Shown here in pieces: positions 7,413-16,255 of a stretch of DNA of 64,000 nt. Under the pieces are notes generated by a model. The model did no database searches. It worked only from the letters and a program-made list of their open reading frames with translations, and was not told where the DNA came from. The stretch comes from Sphingomonas taxi. Its GTDB lineage: Bacteria; Pseudomonadota; Alphaproteobacteria; Sphingomonadales; Sphingomonadaceae. Made by a program: the position numbers and the translations under genes. Location: NCBI GenBank assembly GCA_003243195.1, contig QFQI01000006.1, positions 1-64,000 on the forward strand, written 5' to 3'. Every line of letters begins with the position of its first letter. Within the stretch, counting starts at the first letter, position 1.

Positions 7413-8660
7413 TCAGATTCGTGCGGCGGTGCGCCATGTCGCGCGCCAGCGGCGCTTCACCAGCGTCAGCCCGGCCAGCGCCGCGACGCACAGCGTGGCG
7501 AAGATCAGGAAACCGGGCGCGAAGCTGCCGGTCAGTTGCCGGGCCACCCCCAGCGAGGAGGCGAGATAGAAGCCGCCAACCCCGCCGGCCATGCCGACCA
7601 GCCCGGTCACGATGCCGATCTCCTGCCCGAACCGCTGCGGCACGAGCTGGAACACCGCGCCGTTGCCGGTGCCCAGCGCCAGCATGGCCAGCACGAACAG
7701 CGCCAGCGCGAGGCCGACGCTGCCCGCGAATCCGACCAGCGCCAGCGCGACGGCGGCGACCGCATAGACCAGCGTCAGCGCCTTCACCCCGCCGACCGCA
7801 TCGGCCAGCGCCCCGCCCATCGGCCGCACCAGCGAACCGGCGAAGACGCAGGCGGCGGTGCAATAGCCGGCGGTGATCGTGGTCAGCCCGAACATGTCGG
7901 TGAAGTAGATCGTCAGCGATGCCGCCAGCCCGACGAACCCGCCGAACGTCACCGCATACAGCGCCATCAGCCACCAGGCGTCGGTACTGCGCAGCGGCGC
8001 GAAATATTCGCCCAGCCGCTTTGGCGCGGGCGGATTCGGCGGATCCTTCGCCATCAGCATATAGGCGACGAACACCGCGGCGAGCGGCAGGCAGGCGAGG
8101 CCCAGGACGGCGTTCCAGCCGAACGCCTTCGCCAGCATCGGCGCGAACAGCGCGGCGAAGACGGTACCGGAATTGCCCATGCCGGCCAGCCCCATCGCCT
8201 TGCCCTGATGCTCGGGCGGATACCAGCGGCTGGCGAGCGGCAGCGCGATCGCGAAGCTGGCGCCCGCGAAACCGAGGATGACGCCCAGCACCAGCGTGCC
8301 CGCGAAGCTGTTCACCCCGAGCAGGAAGGCGCTGGCGAGGCCGCCCAGCACGATGAGCTGGCTGATCGCGCCCGACCGCTTCGGACCGACGCGATCGACC
8401 AGCAGGCCGTTGACGACGCGCAGGATCGCGCCGGCGAGCGTCGGCGTGGCGACCATCAGCCCCTTTTCGGCCGGAGTCAGCGCCAGCGTGCGCGCGATCT
8501 CCGGCGCGAGCGGACCGAGCAGCACCCACACCATGAAGGCGAGGTCGAAATACAGGAAGGCGGCGATCAGCGTCGGCTTGTGCCCGGCGTTCCAGAAGCC
8601 GGACGGGTCGGTGGCGGTGCGCCCGGCGCGGGCGCCGGGATCGGCGAAGACGGTGGCCAT
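7413..8660 (-). CDS. narK: Nitrate/nitrite transporter, MFS (NNP family)
   Basis: This inner-membrane protein of 415 residues and about 12 transmembrane helices imports nitrate, or exchanges nitrate and nitrite. It has the Gly/Asn-rich nitrate signatures AGMGNSGTVFAALFAP and GTGNGAVFQLVPQRF, typical of the NarK/NasA family. ATG 8660 is chosen; the frame continues upstream but lacks membrane character there and runs through the leader hairpins. It lies between nasS and nirB in a nitrate-assimilation cluster, so it is the functional equivalent of NasA of Paracoccus. Its own leader appears to be an ANTAR-controlled attenuator. Confidence 0.95.
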   Translation of the reverse strand: MATVFADPGARAGRTATDPSGFWNAGHKPTLIAAFLYFDLAFMVWVLLGPLAPEIARTLALTPAEKGLMVATPTLAGAILRVVNGLLVDRVGPKRSGAISQLIVLGGLASAFLLGVNSFAGTLVLGVILGFAGASFAIALPLASRWYPPEHQGKAMGLAGMGNSGTVFAALFAPMLAKAFGWNAVLGLACLPLAAVFVAYMLMAKDPPNPPAPKRLGEYFAPLRSTDAWWLMALYAVTFGGFVGLAASLTIYFTDMFGLTTITAGYCTAACVFAGSLVRPMGGALADAVGGVKALTLVYAVAAVALALVGFAGSVGLALALFVLAMLALGTGNGAVFQLVPQRFGQEIGIVTGLVGMAGGVGGFYLASSLGVARQLTGSFAPGFLIFATLCVAALAGLTLVKRRWRATWRTAARI

Positions 8661-8689
8661 GGTCGGTCCCCTGATGAGGAGTGGACACG

Positions 8690-8749
8690 AAAAAGAAGCC
8701 GCGGGCCGGGGACGCGCGCGGTCGATGCGGGCGAATCCGGTCAGCGGCT
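8690..8749 (-). terminator. Candidate attenuator terminator upstream of narK
   Basis: AGCCGC/GCGGCT closes a long loop that contains a second CCGG/CCGG pairing (8740-8737 with 8709-8706). It is followed on the minus strand by TCTTTTT. It lies about 30 nt before the transporter start codon. Confidence 0.5.
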
Positions 8750-8808
8750 CTGCTGCGATATGGGGAAGACGGCCATCCCGGCGTTGGGGGCGCGCCTCAA
8801 TGCCACGC
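8690..8808 (-). promoter_or_regulatory. Candidate second ANTAR (NasT) leader, upstream of narK
   Basis: On the minus strand a bulged hairpin at 8808-8790 (GCGTGGC-ATTGAG-GCGCGC) and a 4-bp hairpin at 8755-8742 (CAGC-AGAGCC-GCTG) both show hexaloops with A1 and G4. The second overlaps AGCCGC (8749-8744), which can pair with GCGGCT (8702-8697) just before TCTTTTT. The layout repeats that of the nirB leader but with weaker stems, so confidence is lower. From 8893 to 9142 I see no gene or clear element. Confidence 0.6.
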
Positions 8809-8863
8809 TTCGTCGCGCGACGGCGGATACCATCACGCGAATCGCGGCGTGTTGCAAGGCACA

Positions 8864-8892
8864 ATCATGCGTCACCGCGCGGAAGTTGACAA
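8864..8892 (-). promoter_or_regulatory. Possible sigma-70 promoter of narK
   Basis: On the minus strand TTGTCA (8892-8887) and CATGAT (8869-8864) are spaced by 17 bp. This would start transcription near 8857, upstream of both candidate ANTAR hairpins. The match is reasonable but not perfect. Confidence 0.45.
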
Positions 8893-9142
8893 AGATCACA
8901 CTACGTCGGGGCCGGAAACGCCCCCGGTGACGGGCGCGGGCGGCGCAGCGTTGCAGGGGAGGGCGCGAGGGAGCGGGGCATGTCACGCGCTTCTACCGCT
9001 TGCGCTGCATGTAGGACAGCGCGCCCGAGCGGACGATCGCCGCCGCGGGCATGGCGGGGCGATGCGAGACCGGGCGCCGGCAAAGCGCCATACCGGATCG
9101 TTACGGGTGGCGAACGGATCGGGTGGTCGTCGATGGAGCGGG

Positions 9143-10342
9143 TCAGAAGCCCGCGAGATAGGCCGCGACGTGATCGGGATCGAAGACGCGGCCGTCGAAG
9201 AAGCGGTCCGGCCCCAGTGTCAGCCGCCCGGCGTGCGCGCCTGCCGGCAGCGCGCTGGCCAGCGCGCCTTCCAGCTTCATGCTGGCACCGGGCATCGCCG
9301 CATCGGTGCCGGCCAGCGCGCGACGATAGACGTCGGGGCGGAACACCGCCGCCGCGCGCGCCTGCGCCTCCGCGCCGGGTTCGACCATGTGCCAGCGCAC
9401 GAACTGCGAATAGATCCACAGCGCCTGGCTGCGCCACGGGAAGCCCGTCGCCTCGCGCCCGAACAGCATGAAATCGTCGATGGGCAGCGCCGCGTCGCCG
9501 GCACGCGCGACGATGCGGCCCGACAGCGCGCGTTCGATCAGGTCGGCGGGCTGGTCCACCACATCGGCGCGCGCGAGCAGCGCGGCGAGCGCGGGGCGGT
9601 TCGCGGGCTCGTCGCACCACGCCGCCGCGCGGGCCAATGCGCGCAGCAGGCGATCGACCGTTTCCGGCTCGCGCTCCATCCAGTCGGTGCGGAAGGTGAG
9701 CGCCTTTTCGACGCCGCGCCGCCAGATCCGCTCGCCGACCGCGACCGCCTCCGCCAGCCCGGCGTCGATCGCGACGCTGCCCCATGGCTCGCCGGCGATG
9801 AAGCCGTCGGTCTCGCCGGCGCGCATCGCCTCCGTCATCAGCGACGGCGGCAGCACGCGCAGCACGACGTCGCGATCGGGATCGACGCCGCCCGCCGCCA
9901 GCCAGTAGCGCAGCATCAGCGCGTGGCTGGAGAAGCGGTGCACCACGCCGATCACCGGCTTGCGGCGGTGCAGCCCGATCGCGGCGGCGAAGTCGTGCGC
10001 GGCGGCGAGCGGATCGTCGAGCCGCGCGCGCAGGTCCGGCTCCAGCGCGGCGGCGAACGCGGGCGCCATCACCAGCAGGTTGCCGTTGACGTTCAGCTTC
10101 AGCGGCGTCGCCAGCGCGGCGGGCTGCTGGCTCAGCCCCAGCGTCACCGCGACCGCCAGCGGGGCGAGCATGTGCGCGGCCTGCACATGGCCGTAGACCA
10201 GCCGGTCGCGCAGCGTCGCCCAACTGGTGTCGCGCACCAGCGTCAGCGCGACGCCTTGCTCCTCCGCGAAGCCGCGGTCGCGCGCCGCGACCAGCACCGC
10301 GGCGTCGGTGAGCGCGAGGAACCCGGCCTTCACCGGCGTCAC
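9143..10342 (-). CDS. nasS: NasS, nitrate-binding sensor partner of NasT
   Basis: NasS is a cytoplasmic protein related to the periplasmic NrtA nitrate-binding component of ABC transporters. Without nitrate it sequesters NasT; with nitrate it releases it. The 399-residue protein has the NrtA/SsuA-type bilobed fold signature but no signal peptide, starting directly with MTPVKAGFLALTDAAVLVAA. That marks it as the sensor and not a transport component; no ABC permease or ATPase gene is nearby. The start is GTG 10342, overlapping the nasT stop as GTGA, so the two are probably translationally coupled. Confidence 0.92.
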   Translation of the reverse strand: MTPVKAGFLALTDAAVLVAARDRGFAEEQGVALTLVRDTSWATLRDRLVYGHVQAAHMLAPLAVAVTLGLSQQPAALATPLKLNVNGNLLVMAPAFAAALEPDLRARLDDPLAAAHDFAAAIGLHRRKPVIGVVHRFSSHALMLRYWLAAGGVDPDRDVVLRVLPPSLMTEAMRAGETDGFIAGEPWGSVAIDAGLAEAVAVGERIWRRGVEKALTFRTDWMEREPETVDRLLRALARAAAWCDEPANRPALAALLARADVVDQPADLIERALSGRIVARAGDAALPIDDFMLFGREATGFPWRSQALWIYSQFVRWHMVEPGAEAQARAAAVFRPDVYRRALAGTDAAMPGASMKLEGALASALPAGAHAGRLTLGPDRFFDGRVFDPDHVAAYLAGF

Positions 10343-10920
10343 GACGCACCCCCCAGCAACTCGCTGGCGGAGATCAGCGCGGCGGCGACCTCCACGATCC
10401 GGCGCCCCTGGTTCATCGCCGCGCTGCGCAGCGCGGCATAGGCATCCGGCTCCGACAGGCCGCGCGACGTCATCAGGATCGCCTTCGCCCGGTCGATCGT
10501 CTTGCGATCGGCGAGTTGCGTGCGCGCGTCGTGCAATTCGGCCTGCATCCGCGCGAAGGCGTTGAAGCGCCGCACCGCCAGGTCGATGATCGGCTTCACG
10601 CGTTCGCGCCGCAGCCCGTCGACGACATAGGCGGACACGCCGGCGTCGATCGCCGCGCCGATCATCGCATCGTCGGACTGGTCGACGAACATCGCGATCG
10701 GGCGGGCGAGCGCGCGGCTGACGGTCAGCATCTCCTCCAGCGTGTCGCGGCTGGGATTGCCGAGGTCCATCAGCACCACGTCCGGCGCCATGCGCTCGAT
10801 CCGCGACACGAAGCCGCCGCGCGGCGGCACGACGTGGATGTCGTCGTAGCCCGCATCGCGCAGACCTTCCTCGAGCACGTCGGCCCGTTCCCCGCTGTCA
10901 TCGACGATGACGATCCGCAC
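10339..10920 (-). CDS. nasT: NasT, ANTAR-domain RNA-binding antiterminator
   Basis: NasT binds leader RNA of nitrate-assimilation genes and allows read-through. The 193-residue protein has an N-terminal receiver-like domain (Asp7, Asp8, Asp52) and a C-terminal ANTAR three-helix domain (about 125-185, with DRAKAILMTSRGLSEPDAY). The conserved receiver lysine is missing (the strand reads AYVVDG), which fits control by NasS binding and not by phosphorylation. It starts at GTG 10920, with an AAGGG ribosome-binding site. It precedes nasS, the transporter and nirB on the same strand, and two matching RNA targets lie in the window. Confidence 0.95.
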   Translation of the reverse strand: MRIVIVDDSGERADVLEEGLRDAGYDDIHVVPPRGGFVSRIERMAPDVVLMDLGNPSRDTLEEMLTVSRALARPIAMFVDQSDDAMIGAAIDAGVSAYVVDGLRRERVKPIIDLAVRRFNAFARMQAELHDARTQLADRKTIDRAKAILMTSRGLSEPDAYAALRSAAMNQGRRIVEVAAALISASELLGGAS

Positions 10921-10970
10921 CTGTTACCCTTCGCACGCGCGGCAGGGTGTGGCGGCTGCGCCGGCCGGCG

Positions 10971-11792
10971 TCAATCGGGCAGGCCGGCCCATTGCAGCGC
11001 GTCGCGCAGCCGCGCGGTGGCGTCGGTCACGAACGGCCGGCCGTGCGCGAACACCACCTGCCGCGGCTCCAGCGCGACCAGCGCGGCGAACGTCCGGTGC
11101 GCGTCGCCGTCGCCGGCGGTCAGCACCGGGCGCAGGTAGCGCGGCGTGGTGCCGTCCGCGCCGCCGCTGGCGCGCGCCACCAGCGCGGTGAGCGGCGGCA
11201 GGCGATCGGCGTCCATGTCCTGCACCAGATCGGTGAGCAGCAGGGTGCGCGACGCATGGTGGAAGAACCAGACCTCGCGGAAACCCGCCGCGCCGCGGAT
11301 CACGCCCTGCGCGATCTCGCCGGCCCATTCGGGCGGGGCGCCGGCGGTAAGGTCGCGGTCGATGCGCAGGCGCGCGCGCTTCACGGCGCCGCGCGCGCGC
11401 AGGCCCGGCGCGCCCCAGGTGATCGCGTCCGGGAACGCCCGCTGCCAGCCCGCGACAAGCGTCCAGTGCGCGACGTTGGGCGCGATCAGGTGGCGGACGT
11501 CGCCCAGCGTGGCCAGTGCCGCCGCCAGTTCGGGCGACCAGGCGGTGGGGGAGTGGAGCAGCAGCTCGCCGTTCGCCAGCCGCACCACCGTCATGCGGAT
11601 CGGCAGCGACAGGCCCGAGGTGTTGATCGGGCCGCTGTCGACGATCCACACATTCTCCGCGAGCGGCTTGGGGGTGTCGAGCGGCGGGTAGTTGGCGGAC
11701 GCGTCGCTGCGCCGCTCGCGCAGCACGATCCAGGCGAGTGCGGCGGTGGCGATCGCGGCGCCGCCCCATGCGAGTCTGCCGTTGCGGGTCAT
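10971..11792 (-). CDS. DUF4336 domain protein, membrane-anchored
   Basis: The 273-residue protein begins with a short N-terminal transmembrane segment (residues 6-24, WGGAAIATAALAWIVL). A globular domain resembling the DUF4336 family follows, which is distantly related to metallo-beta-lactamase-fold hydrolases (LLLTDLVQDMDADRLP, VVFAHGRPFVTDA). No full metal motif is visible. ATG 11792 follows GGAGAAGC. It lies upstream of nasT and divergent from the biotin genes, with no evident link to either. Function is unknown. Confidence 0.75.
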   Translation of the reverse strand: MTRNGRLAWGGAAIATAALAWIVLRERRSDASANYPPLDTPKPLAENVWIVDSGPINTSGLSLPIRMTVVRLANGELLLHSPTAWSPELAAALATLGDVRHLIAPNVAHWTLVAGWQRAFPDAITWGAPGLRARGAVKRARLRIDRDLTAGAPPEWAGEIAQGVIRGAAGFREVWFFHHASRTLLLTDLVQDMDADRLPPLTALVARASGGADGTTPRYLRPVLTAGDGDAHRTFAALVALEPRQVVFAHGRPFVTDATARLRDALQWAGLPD

Positions 11793-11916
11793 GCTGCTTC
11801 TCCTTCGGCGTCGTCGTCCCGCGCCCGGGCCGCATGACGGGGACATGGACCGCAACGCGCCACCGGCACCGCGTGTCCACTGGCCAAGCGTGCCGCGTGT
11901 CGCCATAGCCGCACCG

Positions 11917-13032
11917 ATGCAGCTTGCCGCCCAACGCGCCCATCTTTCCTCGCTGGCCGATGCCGGGAGGTTGCGCACGCTGCGCCCGCGCGCCGGCGTG
12001 GACCTGTCGTCGAACGACTATCTCGCGCTCGCCGGATCGGCGCGGCTGGCCGATGCCGCGCGCGCGGCGCTGGCGCGCGGCGTGGCGCTGGGATCGGGCG
12101 GGTCGCGGCTGCTGCGCGGCAACGATGCCGAGCATGAGGCGCTGGAGGCGGAGGGCGCGCGCTTCTTCGGGGCGGAGGCGGCGCTGTTCTTCGGCAGCGG
12201 TTATGCCGCCAATGGCGCGCTGCTGTCCGCGCTGCCGCAGCCCGGCGACCTGGTGGTGTACGACGCGCTGGTCCATGCCAGCATGCACGACGGGATGCGG
12301 CTGGGGCGCGCGCGCTGCGTCGCGGCGGCGCATGGCGATGCGCAGGCGGTGGACGATGCGATCGCGGCGTGGCGCGCGGAGGGCGGCGCCGGCACGCCGT
12401 GGATCGCGGTGGAAAGCCTGTACAGCATGGATGGCGACCGCGCGCCGCTGGACGCGCTGGCGGCGGTCGCCGATCGCCACGACGCGATGCTGGTGGTGGA
12501 CGAGGCGCATGCCACCGGCGTGTGGGGGGAGGGCGGACGCGGGTTCGCCGCCGCGCTGGGCGGCCGCGCGAACGTCGTGACGCTCAACACCTTCGGCAAG
12601 GCGCTGGGGTGCGAGGGCGCGTTGCTGTGCGGGCCGGCGATCGTGCGCGACTTCCTGGTGGCGCGCGCGCGGCCGTTCATCTTCTCCACCGCGCCCGCGC
12701 CGCTGAGCGCGGCGGTGGCGCGCGCGGCGCTGGCGGCGGTGGCGGACGAGCCGCAGCGGCGCGCCGACCTCCACGCGCTGATCGCGGCGGCGGAGCGGCA
12801 CCTGACCCCGCTGGGCGCGCGTGTCGCATCGCAGATCGTGCCGCTGGTGATCGGCGACGATCGTGCCGCGATGCGGGTCGCCGCGGCGGTGCAGGCGGCC
12901 GGCTTCGACGTGCGCGGCATCCGCCCGCCGACCGTGCCGCCGGGCACCGCGCGGCTGCGCATCGCGCTGACGCTGCATGTGACGCCGGGCGACATCGCCG
13001 CGCTGGCGGATGTGCTGGAGCAGGTGCTGTGA
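11917..13032 (+). CDS. bioF: 8-amino-7-oxononanoate synthase (biotin synthesis)
   Basis: BioF is a PLP enzyme that condenses pimeloyl-ACP (or -CoA) with alanine, the first step of biotin ring assembly. The protein shows SSNDYLALAG near the N-terminus, VDEAHATGVWGEGGRG for cofactor binding, and the Schiff-base lysine in NTFGKALGCEGAL. With ATG 11917 it has 371 residues, normal for the family. An in-frame ATG at 11845 is possible, but the extra 24 residues are unlike BioF. It is the first gene of bioF-bioD-bioA. No bioB is in the window. Confidence 0.95.
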   Translation: MQLAAQRAHLSSLADAGRLRTLRPRAGVDLSSNDYLALAGSARLADAARAALARGVALGSGGSRLLRGNDAEHEALEAEGARFFGAEAALFFGSGYAANGALLSALPQPGDLVVYDALVHASMHDGMRLGRARCVAAAHGDAQAVDDAIAAWRAEGGAGTPWIAVESLYSMDGDRAPLDALAAVADRHDAMLVVDEAHATGVWGEGGRGFAAALGGRANVVTLNTFGKALGCEGALLCGPAIVRDFLVARARPFIFSTAPAPLSAAVARAALAAVADEPQRRADLHALIAAAERHLTPLGARVASQIVPLVIGDDRAAMRVAAAVQAAGFDVRGIRPPTVPPGTARLRIALTLHVTPGDIAALADVLEQVL

Positions 13033-13649
13033 GCGCGATCGTCGTCACCGGCACCGACACCGACGTCGGCAAGACGGTGTTCGCCGCCGCGCTGACCGTG
13101 GCGCTGGGCGCGCGCTACTGGAAGCCGGTGCAGGCCGGGCTGGCCGACGGCAGCGACGCGGGCAGCGTGGTGCGCCTCGGCGTCGATCCCGCGCATGTCG
13201 TGCCCGAGGCGTACCGGCTGCGCACGCCCTGTTCGCCGCACCGCGCCGCCGCGCTGGACGGGGTGACGATCGACCCCGAACGGCTGGCGCTGCCGCCCGG
13301 GGAGGGCGCGCTGGTGGTGGAGGGTGCGGGCGGGGTGCTGGTGCCGCTGACCCGCACCTGGTCGTTCGCGGACCAGGCGGCGCGCTGGGGGGCGCCGGTG
13401 GTGCTGGTCGCACGCACCGCGCTGGGCACGATCAACCACAGCCTGTTGTCGATCGAGGCGCTGCGCGCGCGCGGCGTGGCGGTGCGCGGCGTGGCGTTCG
13501 TCGGCGCGGGCGTGGAGGACAGCGAGGCGACGATCTGCGCGATCGGGCGCGTCCGTCGGCTGGGGCGGCTGCCGATCCTGCCCGAGCTGACCGCCGCGAC
13601 GCTGGCGGCGGCGTTCGCCGACGCGTTCGACCTGGACGATTTCCGGTGA
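13029..13649 (+). CDS. bioD: Dethiobiotin synthetase
   Basis: BioD forms the ureido ring of dethiobiotin from 7,8-diaminopelargonate, CO2 and ATP. The 206-residue protein starts VSAIVVTGTDTDVGKT, with the P-loop GTDTDVGKT at residues 8-16. It also has EGAGGVLVPLTRTWSFADQA and the TALGTINHSLLSIEAL stretch typical of the family. The start is GTG 13029, overlapping the bioF stop as GTGA. The frame is open further upstream, but that is antisense-like sequence inside bioF. It lies in the middle of the three-gene biotin operon. Confidence 0.96.
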   Translation: MSAIVVTGTDTDVGKTVFAAALTVALGARYWKPVQAGLADGSDAGSVVRLGVDPAHVVPEAYRLRTPCSPHRAAALDGVTIDPERLALPPGEGALVVEGAGGVLVPLTRTWSFADQAARWGAPVVLVARTALGTINHSLLSIEALRARGVAVRGVAFVGAGVEDSEATICAIGRVRRLGRLPILPELTAATLAAAFADAFDLDDFR

Positions 13650-14884
13650 GCGCGGTCTGGCATCCCTTCACCCAGCACGGGCTGAACGAGCCGATCCCGT
13701 GCGTGGTGCGCGGCGAGGGCGCGGCGCTGTTCACCGCCGGGGGGCAGCGGGTGATCGACGCGATCTCGTCGTGGTGGGTGACGACGCACGGCCATGCGCA
13801 TCCGCGCATCGTCGCGGCGATCCGCGCGCAGGCGGAACGGCTGGACCAGATCATCTTCGCCGGCTGGACGCACGAGCCGGCCGAGGCGGTCGCCGCCGGG
13901 CTGCGCGCGATCATGCCCGCGGCGCTGACGCGGGTGTTCTTCTCCGATTCCGGTTCCACCAGCGTCGAGGTCGCGCTGAAGATGGCGCTGGGTTACTGGC
14001 TGGCGCACGGGCAGGCGCGGCACCGCATCCTGGTGCTGGAGCACGGCTATCACGGCGACACGATCGGGGCGATGTCGGTCGGGCAGCGCGGCGTGTTCAA
14101 CCGCGCCTATGCGCCGCTGCTGTTCGACGTGGAGACGATTCCCTTCCCCGCGGCGGGCGCGGAGCAGGCGACGCTCGACGCGCTGGAGCGGGCGTGCGCG
14201 GCGGGCGCGGCGGCGTTCATCGTCGAACCGCTGGTGCTGGGCGCGGGCGGGATGCTGTTCTATTCCGCCGATATCCTGCGGCAGATGCGCGCGATCTGCG
14301 CGCAGGCCGGCGTGCTGTTCATCGCCGACGAGGTGATGACCGGCTGGGGCCGCACCGGCACGTTGCTGGCGTGCGAGCAGGCCGGCGTCGTGCCCGACAT
14401 CCTGTGCCTGTCCAAGGGGCTGACCGGCGGCGCGGTGCCGCTGGCGGTGACGATGGCGAGCGAGCCGATCTTCGCCGCGCATCGCTCGGACGACCGGAGC
14501 CGGATGTTCTTCCATTCGTCCAGCTACACCGCCAATCCGATCGCGTGCGCGGCGGCGGCGGCGAACCTGGCGATCTGGCGCGACGAGCCGGTGCGCGATC
14601 GCATCGCGACGCTGGCGCGGCGCCAGGCGGCGCGGCTGGCCATGCTGGAGGGGGTGCGGAACGCGCGCACGCTGGGCACGATCGCGGCGTTCGAGATCGG
14701 CGCGGGCGAGGGATATCTGGCCGATGTCGCGCCGCGACTGATGGCGTTCTTCCGCGAGCGCGACGTGCTGCTGCGGCCGCTGGGCGACACGATCTACGTC
14801 ATGCCGCCCTATTGCATCGACGACGACGATCTCGACCACGTTTATCGCGTCATCGCGGAGGCGCTTCGCGGTCCCGCGACGTGA
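13646..14884 (+). CDS. bioA: Adenosylmethionine-8-amino-7-oxononanoate aminotransferase
   Basis: BioA transaminates 7-keto-8-aminopelargonate using S-adenosylmethionine as amino donor and PLP as cofactor. The 412-residue class-III aminotransferase starts VSAVWHPFTQHG, as usual for BioA. It carries AISSWWVTTHGH, IADEVMTGWGRTG and the Schiff-base lysine in LCLSKGLTGGAVPL. GTG 13646 overlaps the bioD stop as GTGA. The chain of GTGA overlaps makes bioF-bioD-bioA a coupled operon; synthesis would be completed by BioB encoded elsewhere. Confidence 0.96.
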   Translation: MSAVWHPFTQHGLNEPIPCVVRGEGAALFTAGGQRVIDAISSWWVTTHGHAHPRIVAAIRAQAERLDQIIFAGWTHEPAEAVAAGLRAIMPAALTRVFFSDSGSTSVEVALKMALGYWLAHGQARHRILVLEHGYHGDTIGAMSVGQRGVFNRAYAPLLFDVETIPFPAAGAEQATLDALERACAAGAAAFIVEPLVLGAGGMLFYSADILRQMRAICAQAGVLFIADEVMTGWGRTGTLLACEQAGVVPDILCLSKGLTGGAVPLAVTMASEPIFAAHRSDDRSRMFFHSSSYTANPIACAAAAANLAIWRDEPVRDRIATLARRQAARLAMLEGVRNARTLGTIAAFEIGAGEGYLADVAPRLMAFFRERDVLLRPLGDTIYVMPPYCIDDDDLDHVYRVIAEALRGPAT

Positions 14885-14937
14885 CGCGCCGGACAGGATA
14901 GGGTGCCCCGACGCAACGGGTTGGGAGAGATCGTGAC

Positions 14938-15588
14938 GTGACCGCCGCTGATGACGACCGGCCCGTGCTGCATGGCTATTTCCGCTCCACCGCCGCCTAT
15001 CGCGTGCGGATCGCGCTCAACCTGAAGGGGATCGCGTGGCGCGACGCCTTCCACCATCTGCGCCACGGCGAGCAGCGCGCCGCCGATTACCTGCGGCTCA
15101 ATCCGCAGGGGCTGGTGCCGGCGCTGGAATGGAACGGCGCGGTGCTGACGCAGAGCCTGGCGATCTGCGAGTTCCTGGACGAGGTGCGGCCCGCGCCGCC
15201 GCTGCTGCCGCGTGACCCGCTGGCGCGCGCGCGGGTGCGCGCGTTCGCGCAGGTGATCGCGTACGACGTGCATCCGGTGCAGAATCTGGGCGTGCTGGAG
15301 CGCCTGAAGGCATTGGGGCTGGCGCCGTCGCAGGTCACCGGCTGGGCGCATGACACGATCGCGATGGGCCTCGCGGCGTGCGACGCGCTGATCGCGGACG
15401 GGCACGGGCCATTCTGCTTCGGGGCGGAGGTGACGCTGGCCGACCTGTGTCTGGTGCCGCAACTGGTCAATGCGCGGCGCTTCGGGGTCGAACTGCGCTG
15501 GCCGCGGCTGCTGGCGGTGGAGGCGGCGTGCCTGGCGCTGGCCGCGTTCCGCGACGCGGCGCCCGAGAATCAGCCCGACGCGGAGTAG
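14938..15588 (+). CDS. maiA: Maleylacetoacetate isomerase (zeta-class GST)
   Basis: This enzyme uses glutathione to isomerise maleylacetoacetate to fumarylacetoacetate in tyrosine or homogentisate breakdown. The 216-residue protein has a thioredoxin-fold N-terminal domain, LHGYFRSTAAYRVRIALNLKGI, interrupted here only by its normal RST active-site variant, then NPQGLVPALEW and an all-alpha C-terminal domain with DLCLVPQLVNARRF. It starts at GTG 14938 with GGGAGAGA upstream. No homogentisate dioxygenase or fumarylacetoacetase gene is adjacent, so the assignment rests on the sequence. A related general GST is the alternative. Confidence 0.85.
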   Translation: MTAADDDRPVLHGYFRSTAAYRVRIALNLKGIAWRDAFHHLRHGEQRAADYLRLNPQGLVPALEWNGAVLTQSLAICEFLDEVRPAPPLLPRDPLARARVRAFAQVIAYDVHPVQNLGVLERLKALGLAPSQVTGWAHDTIAMGLAACDALIADGHGPFCFGAEVTLADLCLVPQLVNARRFGVELRWPRLLAVEAACLALAAFRDAAPENQPDAE

Positions 15589-15593
15589 CGGCT

Positions 15594-15629
15594 GGCCGTC
15601 ATCGCGGGCAAGGCGCGGCGATGACGGCC
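15594..15629. terminator. Bidirectional hairpin between maiA and eda
   Basis: GGCCGTCATCGC (15594-15605) pairs perfectly with GCGATGACGGCC (15618-15629) across a 12-nt loop, directly after the maiA stop and 20 bp beyond the eda stop. The symmetry and convergent setting suggest a shared terminator, though there is no T-run. Confidence 0.6.
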
Positions 15630-15649
15630 GGTGGAGCGCGTGGGGGCGC

Positions 15650-16255
15650 CTAGCGCGCCAGCGCCGCCGCGGCGCGGGCGCGCGCCTCGATCTCCGGGAG
15701 CGTGCCCTCCGTCACCCAGCTTCCGCCGACGCACAGCACCGGCGGGATCGCCAGCCAGTCGGGCGCGCTGGCCTCGGTGATGCCGCCGGTCGGGCAGAAG
15801 CTGCACTGGTAGAAGGGCGCGGCGAGCGCCTTGAGCGCCTTCACGCCGCCGCTGGTCTCGGCGGGGAAGAACTTGAAGTGCGACAGCCCCATGTCCAGTC
15901 CGCGCATGATGTCGCCGGCGGTGGCGACGCCGGGCAGCCACGGGATGCCCGCCGCCATGATCGCGTCGCCGGTGCGCGTCGACAGCCCGGGCGACACGAT
16001 GAACTCGACGCCCGCGTCATGGACCTGCGCGACCTGATCGGGGGTGACCACGGTGCCGGCACCGACGATCGCGCCGGGCACCTGCCGCATCTCGCGGATC
16101 GCGTCGAGCGCGGCGGGGGTGCGCAGCGTGACCTCCAGAACCTTCAGTCCGCCGGCGACCAGCGCCTCGGCCAGCGGACGCGCCTGCGCGGCGTCGTGGA
16201 TGACCAGCACCGGGATCACCGGGCTGGTGCGCATGACGGTTTCGATGGTGCTCAT
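15650..16255 (-). CDS. eda: KDPG aldolase (2-dehydro-3-deoxy-phosphogluconate aldolase)
   Basis: Eda cleaves KDPG into pyruvate and glyceraldehyde-3-phosphate, the last specific step of the Entner-Doudoroff pathway. The 201-residue class-I aldolase has GGLKVLEVTLRTP near residue 35, GAGTVVTPDQV and the Schiff-base lysine in HFKFFPAE. PTGGIT forms the phosphate-binding loop. ATG 16255 overlaps the glk stop as ATGA, so the two are coupled. It is the last gene of the zwf-pgl-edd-glk-eda group. Confidence 0.97.
   Translation of the reverse strand: MSTIETVMRTSPVIPVLVIHDAAQARPLAEALVAGGLKVLEVTLRTPAALDAIREMRQVPGAIVGAGTVVTPDQVAQVHDAGVEFIVSPGLSTRTGDAIMAAGIPWLPGVATAGDIMRGLDMGLSHFKFFPAETSGGVKALKALAAPFYQCSFCPTGGITEASAPDWLAIPPVLCVGGSWVTEGTLPEIEARARAAAALAR

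Noticed and set aside
4765..7569. Plus-strand frame of more than 900 codons opposite nirB
   Set aside because: nirB is certain by its motifs and the opposite frame has no recognisable domain and crosses the terminator and leader.
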